Source: an uncultured Gammaproteobacteria bacterium
GTDB taxonomy: Bacteria > Pseudomonadota > Gammaproteobacteria > JAADHQ01
Direction: 5' to 3'
Assembly: GCA_947258655.1 (NCBI GenBank)
Contig: CAMYJD010000017.1
Span: forward strand, 1-44,442
Length of the DNA stretch: 44,442 nucleotides
Shown piece by piece: positions 1-8,653 of the stretch. Made by a program: the position numbers and the translations under genes. The notes below the pieces were generated by a model. The model was not told where the DNA came from, did no database searches, and saw only the letters and a list, made by a program, of their open reading frames with translations. Position 1 is the first letter of the stretch. The number at the start of each line of letters is the position of its first letter.

Positions 1-608
1 TGGCGCAACCAGTTAAACAGCAACAGCCATGCGCCGAGGACAAAGAATCCACCCGGTGGCAGGATCATGACGACCCACGGCTGGTACTGTTCACTGAACA
101 GGGCCAGGCCGAACAGCGTGCCGGAGCCGAGGATTTCCCGCACGACACCGAGGCATAACAGTGCAAAGGTAAAACCGGCACCGATACCGAGGCCGTTGAT
201 GATCGTCGCGCCGAGACGTTGCTTCGATGCATAGGCCTCGGCACGGCCGAGGATCATGCAATTGACGACGATCAGCTGGATAAAGGCGCCGAGCGCATTA
301 TACAGATCGAGGCTGATGGCCTGGATAACATAATCGACCATGGTCACAAACGTGGCGATGATAATGACATAGGTTGCGATACGCACCTGTTTCGGAATGA
401 CATTACGCATCAACGACACGAGGGTGTTGGACGCGACCAGCACGAAGGTACTGGCCAGTCCCATGGCCAACGCATTGATCGCCGAATTAGTCACGGCCAG
501 CACCGGACACATGCCGAGCAGCATGACGAACACCGGATTTTCCTGCCACAGGCCGCGCAGGAAGGTATCCATTGTCACGGTTTCCTGTTGATTCGGCAAC
601 GCAGGCAT
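1..608 (-). CDS. rnfE: Rnf electron transport complex subunit E (partial, 3' end outside window)
   Basis: Integral membrane subunit of the Rnf complex, which couples ferredoxin:NAD+ electron transfer to ion movement across the inner membrane. Translating the minus strand from the ATG at 608 gives MPALPNQQETVTMDTFLRG followed by hydrophobic helices typical of RnfE, including NPVFVMLLGMCPVLAVTNSA and AIEN-type loops replaced here by VVNCMILGRAEAYASKQR. About 202 codons are visible before the window edge; the family is usually 205-235 residues, so only the C-terminus is missing. The start overlaps the rnfG stop by one base (TAATG), indicating translational coupling. An internal ATG 12 codons later (MDTFLRGLW) is an alternative start. 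rnfA would be expected next, beyond the window. Confidence 0.95.
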   Translation of the reverse strand, partial: MPALPNQQETVTMDTFLRGLWQENPVFVMLLGMCPVLAVTNSAINALAMGLASTFVLVASNTLVSLMRNVIPKQVRIATYVIIIATFVTMVDYVIQAISLDLYNALGAFIQLIVVNCMILGRAEAYASKQRLGATIINGLGIGAGFTFALLCLGVVREILGSGTLFGLALFSEQYQPWVVMILPPGGFFVLGAWLLLFNWLR

Positions 609-1273
609 TAACGGGCCTCCAGTATAGTCAGGTTATTGATAATGATCGGCACAAACTGCTGACCGCTGTCATTGAGCATACGCGCAACCGCATTCGATGA
701 GATCGTCGCGCCGGATATCGCATCGATCTGCCAGGCTTGCGTCTTGGTGCCGTGCTTGACCGGCACGATTGCGTGTTCCAGACCGCTAGCGCTTGCATTC
801 GCACGCGCCTCCAATGCGTCAAAGTTTTTGACGAACTCCTTGTCCTTAATGATCTTGTCACCAATTCCAGGGGTTTCCGCCATTTTCAATACGGCGATAC
901 CACGGATGCATTGGCAATACGGGTCAAAGCCATACAGGATACGGATAACATCCTGGTAGCCGGCTGCGGCGGCCTCCAATGCGACACCCTTAAGCTGGCC
1001 GTTTTCATCATAACCGGCATACAATGCTACACCGCTTGTTACATCATCGGCCGGCTGAATTTTGTCATCCATAATGACAAAGTCCTTGCGTGCTACGGCA
1101 CCGGGTATCACGTTATACAGCGCACGTTCGATGGCCTCCTGTTTATTTCGCTCGATCATCGGCAACGTGATGCGATACGATAATACGACCAGCAAACCGG
1201 ATATCGTCGCCACCAACCCGAGCGTGCGCAGCATGTTCGCTGCCGGCGTTGCATTGATAGTTACCTCGCTCAT
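608..1273 (-). CDS. rnfG: Rnf electron transport complex subunit G
   Basis: Periplasm-facing flavoprotein of the Rnf complex, 221 residues. It has one N-terminal membrane helix (about residues 13-35) followed by an FMN-binding domain. The flavinylation motif is visible near the C-terminus as D-A-I-S-G-A-T, with Thr190 the predicted residue that carries covalent FMN (consensus Dxx[ST]GA[TS]). The ATG overlaps the rnfD stop in an ATGA arrangement, and the stop overlaps the rnfE start, so it lies inside a tightly coupled operon. Length and motif match RnfG; nothing odd is seen. Flavin attachment would need an ApbE-type transferase, which is not in this window. Confidence 0.95.
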   Translation of the reverse strand: MSEVTINATPAANMLRTLGLVATISGLLVVLSYRITLPMIERNKQEAIERALYNVIPGAVARKDFVIMDDKIQPADDVTSGVALYAGYDENGQLKGVALEAAAAGYQDVIRILYGFDPYCQCIRGIAVLKMAETPGIGDKIIKDKEFVKNFDALEARANASASGLEHAIVPVKHGTKTQAWQIDAISGATISSNAVARMLNDSGQQFVPIIINNLTILEAR

Positions 1274-2316
1274 GTACGCCCCTTGTCGCCGAAGATCCTG
1301 GTCTGCGTGACACCCGAGATCAATGGCGACAGCGCATTACCCAACAGGATCGCGTACATGACACCCTCGGTCAGGCCGCCGAACAGGCGGATGATCACGG
1401 TCAGCATGCCGATAAACAGGCCATAGATCCACACACCCCATGGTGTGACCGGAGACGCGACCATGTCACTGGCCATGAATACGGCGCCGAGCATCAGCCC
1501 CCCGGACAACAAAACAAACAGCGGATCCGGGTAGCGCTCTGAACCTGTCATCCAGAACGGCAGACTGACGATGACGGCACCAAGCAATACAGCGACCGGG
1601 ATACGCCAGTCGAGCATCCTGCGCACCGCCAGGTACACGCCACCAAGGAGAATAATGATCGCCGACGTCTCCCCGGCCGACCCGGCCACGGCACCGCTCA
1701 ACAGGTCGGGAAGTGGCGTGCTGATATGTTCGAATTTACGTAACGCCAGCGGTGTCGCACCCGTGAAGGCATCGATCTGCACACTGGCGATCCATTCGCT
1801 GATCGCTGGCGGCTGCATGAACGGGGTTGTCAATGTGGTCGGGATCAGCTCGCTAAAGCGATTCGGCAGGAACGGTGGCGTCCAGGTCGTGATTGCGGCC
1901 GGAAACGCGGCCTGCACGAACGCACGCCCGACCAGCGCCGGGTTCATGACATTGTAACCGAGGCCACCGAACAGGGCCTTGCCCAGGCCTACGGCAACAA
2001 ACGCAGCCACGGCCGCCATCCATAACGGGAAACCGGGAGGCAAGGTCAGTGCCAGCAACAGCCCGGTGATGACAATGCTCCAGTCATCCACTGTACTCGG
2101 TCGACGCGCCAGACGGCAGAACAGTGATTCGGTCAGCATGCAGGTCACGGTCGTCGTGATTAGTAACAACAGCACACTGAGGCCGAATGCATACACCGCG
2201 TAGGCACACACCGGCAGCAACGCATACACGACGTTGCGCATGATCTGTGCGACCGTGACCGGCTGCTTGATATGCGGCGAACTGTGCAGAGCGGTTGTCA
2301 GTTTGATGTCAGCCAT
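1270..2316 (-). CDS. rnfD: Rnf electron transport complex subunit D
   Basis: Membrane subunit of Rnf carrying covalent FMN. The reading frame is open further upstream, but the start MADIKLTT at 2316 is chosen because it lies just after the rnfC stop codon (TGA at 2309-2311) and because the extra 32 upstream codons are only rnfC sequence in another frame. This gives 348 residues, close to the roughly 350 of known RnfD proteins. Several hydrophobic helices are visible from about residue 25 onward. The flavinylation motif D-A-F-T-G-A-T-P-L is present with Thr188 as the predicted FMN site. The 3' end overlaps rnfG by four bases. Confidence 0.95.
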   Translation of the reverse strand: MADIKLTTALHSSPHIKQPVTVAQIMRNVVYALLPVCAYAVYAFGLSVLLLLITTTVTCMLTESLFCRLARRPSTVDDWSIVITGLLLALTLPPGFPLWMAAVAAFVAVGLGKALFGGLGYNVMNPALVGRAFVQAAFPAAITTWTPPFLPNRFSELIPTTLTTPFMQPPAISEWIASVQIDAFTGATPLALRKFEHISTPLPDLLSGAVAGSAGETSAIIILLGGVYLAVRRMLDWRIPVAVLLGAVIVSLPFWMTGSERYPDPLFVLLSGGLMLGAVFMASDMVASPVTPWGVWIYGLFIGMLTVIIRLFGGLTEGVMYAILLGNALSPLISGVTQTRIFGDKGRT

Positions 2317-3661
2317 TGCCTTGTTGCGCCCGCTCGCGGTTGATCGATTTGGCAATACGAAAATATTGCACCAGTGGAATGTTCGACGGACACACATAGC
2401 TACAACTGCCACACTCGAAGCAATCGTTCAAATGATAGTCCTGCTGCATGGTTTCGTAATCGCCACTGTTAGCGAGCATGCCCAGCATCGATGGATTCAG
2501 GTGCATCGGACAGGCATTGATACAATAACCACAGCGGATACACGGCAGCACTTTTGCGTGTTTTGTATCTGCTGCCGGCTTCTCCAGCACGACCATACCC
2601 GACATGGCCTTGGTCACCGGCACATCGAGCGCTGATACCGACATACCCATCATCGGCCCGCCGAGGATTACTTCATTGGCCTTGTCCGTAATGCCGGCAA
2701 ATTCGAGCAGAAACTCGACCGGTGTACCAACCGGCACCAGGTAATTGCCGGGCTTGTTGACCCCGGCGCCACTGACCGTGACGACACGTTCGATGACACC
2801 GCGGCCATGCGGCAGCAGTTCGCCGATCTGCGCCAGGGTGCCGACATTGAACACACTGACACCGACCGCGGACGGAAAACTGCCGGGCGGTACCTCGCGA
2901 TTGAGCAGCGACTTGATCAACATTTTTTCCGCACCCTGCGGATACTTGGTCTGTACGGCCTGCACGCTGATTGCAGCAGCATCCTGCAGGTGTTGCTGCA
3001 ATGTATGCACGGCATCCATTTTATTGTCTTCAATACCGATAATGGCGCGCTCGACACCCAGTGCACGTTGTACGAGGCGAATGCCCTGGATCAGGTTACG
3101 CGGCTGTTCGAGCATAACGCGATGATCGCAGGTCAGGTAAGGCTCGCATTCACAACCGTTGGCGACCAGCACATCGACATGGTGTTCCGCGGGCGGCTTC
3201 ATCTTGACGTGGGTTGGAAACGCGGCCCCGCCGAGGCCAACCATGCCGGCATCCTGCACGGCCTGGATAATTGCGTCGCCCGACATCGTCTTGATGTCAT
3301 GCCTGTATTCGTACAGTTCCTGCTGTGTCGAAGCCTCGTACACGTGCAGGATAAAACTGGGGATCTTCGGTCCGCGCGCACTCGGCATCAACTCGATACT
3401 TTTAATGCGTCCGGTCGCCGGTGCATGTTGCGGCACGGACATGAAACCATCGGCCTGCGCGATCGGTTGCCCACGCACGACCTCTTGTCCGGGCTGGACC
3501 AGTGGGATCGACGCTTTGCCGGCGTGTTGTGATAGCGGCACGATCAGTGTCGATGCAAACGGCAGGCGCCGGATCGGTAAATGACAGGTCAGCGCTTTAT
3601 AGTCCGCAGGATGAACGCCGTGTGCAAATGTGTGTGCGGAAAAAAGCGCGCCCAGATTCAT
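2309..3661 (-). CDS. rnfC: Rnf electron transport complex subunit C
   Basis: NADH-side subunit of Rnf, 450 residues, cytoplasmic and membrane-associated. An N-terminal RnfC barrel-like domain is followed by a nucleotide-binding region (GLGGAAFPTHVK near residue 140) with the Complex I 51-kDa-like fold, and a C-terminal pair of [4Fe-4S] motifs: Cys374/377/380 with Cys384-Pro, and Cys414/417/420 with Cys424-Pro. It has no long C-terminal repeat extension, unlike the E. coli protein. It starts 17 bases after the end of the upstream oxidoreductase gene, which implies a shared transcript. Expected role: electron exchange between NAD(H) and the rest of the complex. Confidence 0.96.
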   Translation of the reverse strand: MNLGALFSAHTFAHGVHPADYKALTCHLPIRRLPFASTLIVPLSQHAGKASIPLVQPGQEVVRGQPIAQADGFMSVPQHAPATGRIKSIELMPSARGPKIPSFILHVYEASTQQELYEYRHDIKTMSGDAIIQAVQDAGMVGLGGAAFPTHVKMKPPAEHHVDVLVANGCECEPYLTCDHRVMLEQPRNLIQGIRLVQRALGVERAIIGIEDNKMDAVHTLQQHLQDAAAISVQAVQTKYPQGAEKMLIKSLLNREVPPGSFPSAVGVSVFNVGTLAQIGELLPHGRGVIERVVTVSGAGVNKPGNYLVPVGTPVEFLLEFAGITDKANEVILGGPMMGMSVSALDVPVTKAMSGMVVLEKPAADTKHAKVLPCIRCGYCINACPMHLNPSMLGMLANSGDYETMQQDYHLNDCFECGSCSYVCPSNIPLVQYFRIAKSINRERAQQGNG

Positions 3662-3678
3662 ATCAGTTCAACCCCGCA

Positions 3679-6600
3679 TTACTGGAAGGCCTGTGCGCGC
3701 TTGACCAGTTTATCCAGGTCTTTTTCATCCGCGTTCCACGGCGTGCCCGGATGGATGCAACTGACCGTGCATTTCTCCGCCGCACGCACGATATCGCGGT
3801 ACGGGCCACCCTGAGGATTAATGACCTCGGCCTGCTTGTCGGCATTAAACTGGAATATCTTCGGGTTGATCTTGATACATTCTTCACAACCATCGCATTC
3901 CGGCGTATCGATCCACACCGCTTCATAATCACCACTGGCCGGCCTGGCCGTCGGCGCTGCGGCCTGCTCGCTGACCACGCCGGCCTCGACAATAGTCGGT
4001 GCAGCGGCGTCATCGGCAAGGATCATCGAGAGCAGATTCGCGGTCAGTTTTTGTGCGACATCGGCACGTACCTGGCGCGTGATCTGCTCCATATCCGTGA
4101 CCTGCTCAACCGGTACCAGTGCTTTTAGTTGATGCCAGAAATCACGTCGGTCCTTGGTCGCACGCACCAGGGTCTCGGATACCATGACCCGGTTCAGCTG
4201 GTTCTTGGAATCGACACCCCAGATATACGGGAAACGCCCTTCGCGTTCATCGGCAGACAGGTCGATGAATTCATGTAACGGCAGCATGTTGTCATTCCAG
4301 CTGCCACGCGGCGCCTGTTTGAAGTGCTTGCGGAAGCGGCCCTCGGTCAGGGCGAAATCGGCAAACGTCATCGGCAGTTCCATGCTCTGCTCGATGCCCA
4401 CTTCATCGTGGTACTTCAATGGATAGCTCGGCCAGTCTTCGTCGATGGCCGGATTGCCGTCGAGGCTGCAACATTCGGCAAACGTGACCCCGGCATCGGG
4501 ATCATAACGGAACAATGGATAGGCGCGCGATTCAACCGCCAGTTTGTTTTGCGCCATACTCGCATCGTCGCCGATACCGTGCTCGGGCTGACACGCGGCG
4601 TAACAATTGAACAGGGCCGGGCGCCGACTGTTCAGACCGTCGATAAAACCCTCGAGCAGGTGCGTGGTATTGGCGATCGAGCCCTGCATGACATAGGCAT
4701 TGCGATGCGCCATACCGATCAGCGCGATCTCTTTGCGTATTTCCGGCTTGCCTTTCCAGACCTTGCCGAAACCGGCCATATCGGACACCTGGCCGGTGAA
4801 GCCCGAGGTACAGGCCTGGCCGCCGGTGTTCGAATAGACCTGCGTATCCAGCACCATGATCTTGACCGGCATATTGGAGATTAGAGCACGCGACAGGTTC
4901 TGGAAACCGATGTCGTACATCGCCCCGTCCCCACCGATTGCGACGACTGGCGGACACAGGTGCCATTCTTGTTCAGAGAAATGGTTCCAATCGAAATACG
5001 TAAAAAACTCGTCGTGTTCGGCAGGTTTATAGCCACCATTCAACTCCAGCTCGGCCTGGCGCACGGCCTTGAATCCGTCGGCCATTTTTACCATATGCCC
5101 CTGGAACGCACCGAGCGCCATTGATGGTGAATCCTGGAACAGATGGTTGGCCCACGGGAACGGGTACGGATTGTACGGGAACGTTGAACCCCATACCGAT
5201 GAACAACCGGTCGCGTTGATGATGCCCATCGCCGCTCGACCACGCTTGGTCTGGCCCTGTTCATACTGCCATTGCAGATGACGCAATTTTTTCAGCAGGC
5301 CTGTGTTGCGTTGTAGCCATTCGGCATCGATCGGCTCTTCGCTCATACTACTCAATGATGCCGACAGTTCGGACAGACTCAGGTCGCTTTGCTGATGTTC
5401 GTTGACGACCTTGCGGATCGCCGCATCATCATCGAGCTTGATTGACTCGGCCAGTTTTAAATGAATGTGCGCATCCAGCTGTTCGATCAACTGCTTGATC
5501 CTGGCCACATGCGCCTTGACCCGCGGCTGCATCAGCGCCGTAACCGTGCTGGTGAACAGACGGATCACGGACTTTTCCCCACAACCGACACAGGCACCAT
5601 CACCACAGGACATCGCGGCAAGGTTATTTTTATCCAGCAGCAGCGTTTCCAGCGCACCGATCTTTTCATCGAGGTCACTGATACGAATATATTCCGGCTT
5701 CGTGCTCGGCAGTTCGAGCCAGAACTTCCAGTCGTGTTGCAGTGTTTCGATCGCTTCGCTGGTCTGTGGCGTTGCAACCAACGCATTGTCATCACAGACA
5801 TCGACACATTCCATGCAGCCCTTGCAGGTGTATGGATTGATGGTCACGGAAAACAACGCACCACTACCCTTATTTTTCTTTTCCCGGGTCAGGTAATAGG
5901 GCTTGGTGATGGCAAAACTGAAATCACCGAGGGTCTGCATCAACCAGCCGCATTCCTGCTCCAGCTGTTGGCGACCGCCATCCTGTACATCGGACTCGGC
6001 CAGTGTGGTCAGGATGGCCTTGTCGATCAGCTTGTTGACCGGCGCGGCTTCGCCGGCGGCATCGATCATGCTGCGCAGTTTTTTTTCGGCATCGCGGACA
6101 AAACGACGCAGGTACTGGGTCGGCTGGCCGCCCTTCTCGATACTGCCAATCGCACTGCTGAACACATCACCGATATCGTTGACCAGGCCGGGGATGGCGC
6201 TGTCCGGACACACCGAAAAACAGTTACCGCAACCGGTACAGTTCTCGGCTATATACTCCGGGTAATCAAAGCGGATCTTGGTCATGTCACGGAACACGCC
6301 GGAGGATGCCGGCATGACACTGAGTGCCATGTACGGGTCGGCCAGGTTCTGGTCAGGCTGACCCGAGGCATAGAAGCTACCGGTCTGTTCCCAGAAGCGG
6401 TGCACATCGGACATGCCGCCGTTCGCTTCCGGCAGTTGTTGCAACATCAGCGGTAGATCAACTGCCTTGATTTCAGGCTCCGGCGCCTTCGTATCGAGGG
6501 TCTTATTCGTAATTTCATGGATTTCATCGAAACCGCGGCGTACGACACGCAGGTTGTCCTGCACGATACGTTCACCCTTGGCACCGAATTTATGCCGAAG

Positions 6601-8601
6601 CTGTTTGTCGATCGCGACGAACAGGCCTTCTTCATCGAGCTTGGCGCGCTCCATCAATGGTGATGCGGCGAAGAAGGCACCCTGGAATGCGTTGCCCTGC
6701 ATGCGGAATTGCAGTTCCGGATTGGTTGCTTCTTCACGCGCGATCCTGAAACCGTCCAGATAGAACACATGGATATCATTATCGACAATAAACTTGCGCG
6801 CATGGAACGGGAACGATTGCCAGATCACATCCGCATCGGACAGTTCACTCTGGATGATAAAGGCACCGCCCTTGGTCAGTCCGGCGAGCGGATTGGAGTG
6901 ACTGAACACATTCGGGTCCGGCGACATGACGACATCGACGTAATGGTATTCACAATTCAGACGAATCGGTTCCGGCGCCGCAGACAGATAATAGGTGGTC
7001 GGCTGCCCCTTTTTCTCGGAACCGTATTTTGGGTTGGCCTTGATATCGAAATCGAGCAGGTCGAACAATGTCATGGCCAGGTTCTTGCCGGTTGTGATCG
7101 CACCCCAGCCACCGACCGAATGGATACGCACGGTGGTCGAACCCTCGGGACGCAGATCCGGGTTTTCACTGCCATGCAATGACAACTCGGCCAGGTGAGG
7201 ATAGCCGTCGAGCAGGTTCTGCTGATGGATCTCCTGTGCCGGATTACCGGCCTGGTCGTGGACGAAGTCGACCGACACATAGAAAAACGGTTTATTCGAG
7301 CCATCCGGCAGCATGTTTTCGACGGCTGCGACCAGTGCTTCTGGCTGCAGGTCACGGCTGCCGAGGCCATAACAGCCGGAGTACAGGCGCGGCATTTGTT
7401 TCTGGCCGATGCTGGCATGGTCCGGGTGCGGGCGTGAGCCGTTATCATATACGGCGTTTTCCAGACATTTATTCAACGTGGTACGAATTTCGCGAATCAG
7501 TGGCAGATCCTCGGCCAGCGGCTGGTCGGTACGCTCCAGCACCGCGACGCCCTTCTTGCCTTTTAAAATAGGCCCGAGTACATCACCCGGAAATGGACGA
7601 AACATGGTCATGTTAACGACACCGACCTTGATCTTGCGCTGGTCACGCAGGTAATCGGCCACGGCCTCGGCCTGCACAACCATGCTGCCCTGACCGAGAA
7701 TGATGTAGTCGGCATCATCGATGCGGTACGTCGCGACCCGCTGGTACTGGCGCCCGGTCAGCGCGTAATACTCGGCCATGGCCTGTTCACTCAGGTCCTG
7801 CACATGATCAAAAAAGTACGGTCGCTGGGCAACCACCGATTGCATATACGAATCCTGGTTCTCGACCGGGCCGGCCAGCAACGGATTATCGACATCCCAT
7901 AACTCCGGTATGCGCCGGCGCGTTTCGCCATACAACATGCGCTGGGCCGGGGTCGGGCAATCGATGATGTCATCCGGTCGACCGAGGTATTCCTCGATCA
8001 GCTCACGCTCCGGTACATTCAGGGGCTCGATCAGGTGCGTGGTCAGGAAACCATCCTGGGCGACAATCGCCGGGGTCAGCGCCAGTTCGGCAATGCGCCG
8101 GCCGATCAGATTCAGGTCCGCCGCCTCCTGCGCATTTTTGGCCATGACCTGGATAAAGCCGGTGTCATCGATACAGTGATAATCATCATGTCCACAATGT
8201 ACGTTTAGCGATGACTTGGTCATCGCGCGGCAGCCCATGTTCAGGACATAGGGCAGGCGTTTACCGACGGCCGCATATAACGACTCATGCATGTAGGCAA
8301 TGCCCTGCGCCGACGAGAAGTTACTTGCGCGCAGCCCGGTCATCGACATACCGGCGGTGACCGCGGCCGCGGCATGTTCGCCTTCGGGTTCGACAAAAAT
8401 CAGTGGCCGCCCGGATACATTGATATGCCCTTTGGCCGCCTCTTCCGCCCAGTATTCGCCCATCTGTGTCGATGGCGTGATCGGGTAGGCCCCGGCAGCA
8501 TCAGAAGATTCCCGTTCACACATAATCACGGCGGTGTTGCCGTCCATCGCCATGCGCTTCCCCGGGTATTTGAATGTCTTGGGCTGTTTTTTATCAAACA
8601 T
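3679..8601 (-). CDS. Giant pyruvate:ferredoxin (flavodoxin) oxidoreductase-like protein with fused C-terminal ferredoxin
   Basis: Thiamine-diphosphate and Fe-S enzyme expected to interconvert a 2-oxoacid plus CoA with acyl-CoA, CO2 and low-potential electrons. It has 1640 residues, against about 1170-1230 for usual single-chain (NifJ) enzymes. Domains in order: pyrimidine-binding alpha domain (YPITPST near 40), transketolase-C-like domain (about 260-420), gamma domain (VGGWGAITTGKNLA near 495), a [4Fe-4S] site at Cys788/791/794/798, a second at Cys926/929/932/936 (followed by Asp, not Pro), the proximal-cluster motif Cys1004-x2-Cys1007 with TGCSS at 1133 and Cys1337, and the diphosphate-binding GGDG at 1223. 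The extra C-terminal domain has Cys1569/1572/1575 and Cys1615, as in single-cluster ferredoxins. Extra residues also lie between the first two clusters and between 1007 and 1133. The gene sits between rnfB and rnfC. Substrate is inferred; other 2-oxoacids are possible. Confidence 0.9.
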   Translation of the reverse strand: MFDKKQPKTFKYPGKRMAMDGNTAVIMCERESSDAAGAYPITPSTQMGEYWAEEAAKGHINVSGRPLIFVEPEGEHAAAAVTAGMSMTGLRASNFSSAQGIAYMHESLYAAVGKRLPYVLNMGCRAMTKSSLNVHCGHDDYHCIDDTGFIQVMAKNAQEAADLNLIGRRIAELALTPAIVAQDGFLTTHLIEPLNVPERELIEEYLGRPDDIIDCPTPAQRMLYGETRRRIPELWDVDNPLLAGPVENQDSYMQSVVAQRPYFFDHVQDLSEQAMAEYYALTGRQYQRVATYRIDDADYIILGQGSMVVQAEAVADYLRDQRKIKVGVVNMTMFRPFPGDVLGPILKGKKGVAVLERTDQPLAEDLPLIREIRTTLNKCLENAVYDNGSRPHPDHASIGQKQMPRLYSGCYGLGSRDLQPEALVAAVENMLPDGSNKPFFYVSVDFVHDQAGNPAQEIHQQNLLDGYPHLAELSLHGSENPDLRPEGSTTVRIHSVGGWGAITTGKNLAMTLFDLLDFDIKANPKYGSEKKGQPTTYYLSAAPEPIRLNCEYHYVDVVMSPDPNVFSHSNPLAGLTKGGAFIIQSELSDADVIWQSFPFHARKFIVDNDIHVFYLDGFRIAREEATNPELQFRMQGNAFQGAFFAASPLMERAKLDEEGLFVAIDKQLRHKFGAKGERIVQDNLRVVRRGFDEIHEITNKTLDTKAPEPEIKAVDLPLMLQQLPEANGGMSDVHRFWEQTGSFYASGQPDQNLADPYMALSVMPASSGVFRDMTKIRFDYPEYIAENCTGCGNCFSVCPDSAIPGLVNDIGDVFSSAIGSIEKGGQPTQYLRRFVRDAEKKLRSMIDAAGEAAPVNKLIDKAILTTLAESDVQDGGRQQLEQECGWLMQTLGDFSFAITKPYYLTREKKNKGSGALFSVTINPYTCKGCMECVDVCDDNALVATPQTSEAIETLQHDWKFWLELPSTKPEYIRISDLDEKIGALETLLLDKNNLAAMSCGDGACVGCGEKSVIRLFTSTVTALMQPRVKAHVARIKQLIEQLDAHIHLKLAESIKLDDDAAIRKVVNEHQQSDLSLSELSASLSSMSEEPIDAEWLQRNTGLLKKLRHLQWQYEQGQTKRGRAAMGIINATGCSSVWGSTFPYNPYPFPWANHLFQDSPSMALGAFQGHMVKMADGFKAVRQAELELNGGYKPAEHDEFFTYFDWNHFSEQEWHLCPPVVAIGGDGAMYDIGFQNLSRALISNMPVKIMVLDTQVYSNTGGQACTSGFTGQVSDMAGFGKVWKGKPEIRKEIALIGMAHRNAYVMQGSIANTTHLLEGFIDGLNSRRPALFNCYAACQPEHGIGDDASMAQNKLAVESRAYPLFRYDPDAGVTFAECCSLDGNPAIDEDWPSYPLKYHDEVGIEQSMELPMTFADFALTEGRFRKHFKQAPRGSWNDNMLPLHEFIDLSADEREGRFPYIWGVDSKNQLNRVMVSETLVRATKDRRDFWHQLKALVPVEQVTDMEQITRQVRADVAQKLTANLLSMILADDAAAPTIVEAGVVSEQAAAPTARPASGDYEAVWIDTPECDGCEECIKINPKIFQFNADKQAEVINPQGGPYRDIVRAAEKCTVSCIHPGTPWNADEKDLDKLVKRAQAFQ

Positions 8602-8653
8602 CGTGGCTATCTCTATGCTAGTTTCAATTCATACTTTGAGTGACTTTCAAGTT

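Noticed and set aside
2807-3532. 241-codon plus-strand frame opposite rnfC
   Set aside because: Lies wholly antisense to rnfC, which has intact Fe-S motifs; no ribosome site and no recognisable product.
5461-6456. 331-codon plus-strand open frame inside the oxidoreductase gene
   Set aside because: Antisense to a gene with clear motifs; its product is rich in His, Gln and Arg without known domains, a usual shadow of a high-GC third-position bias.
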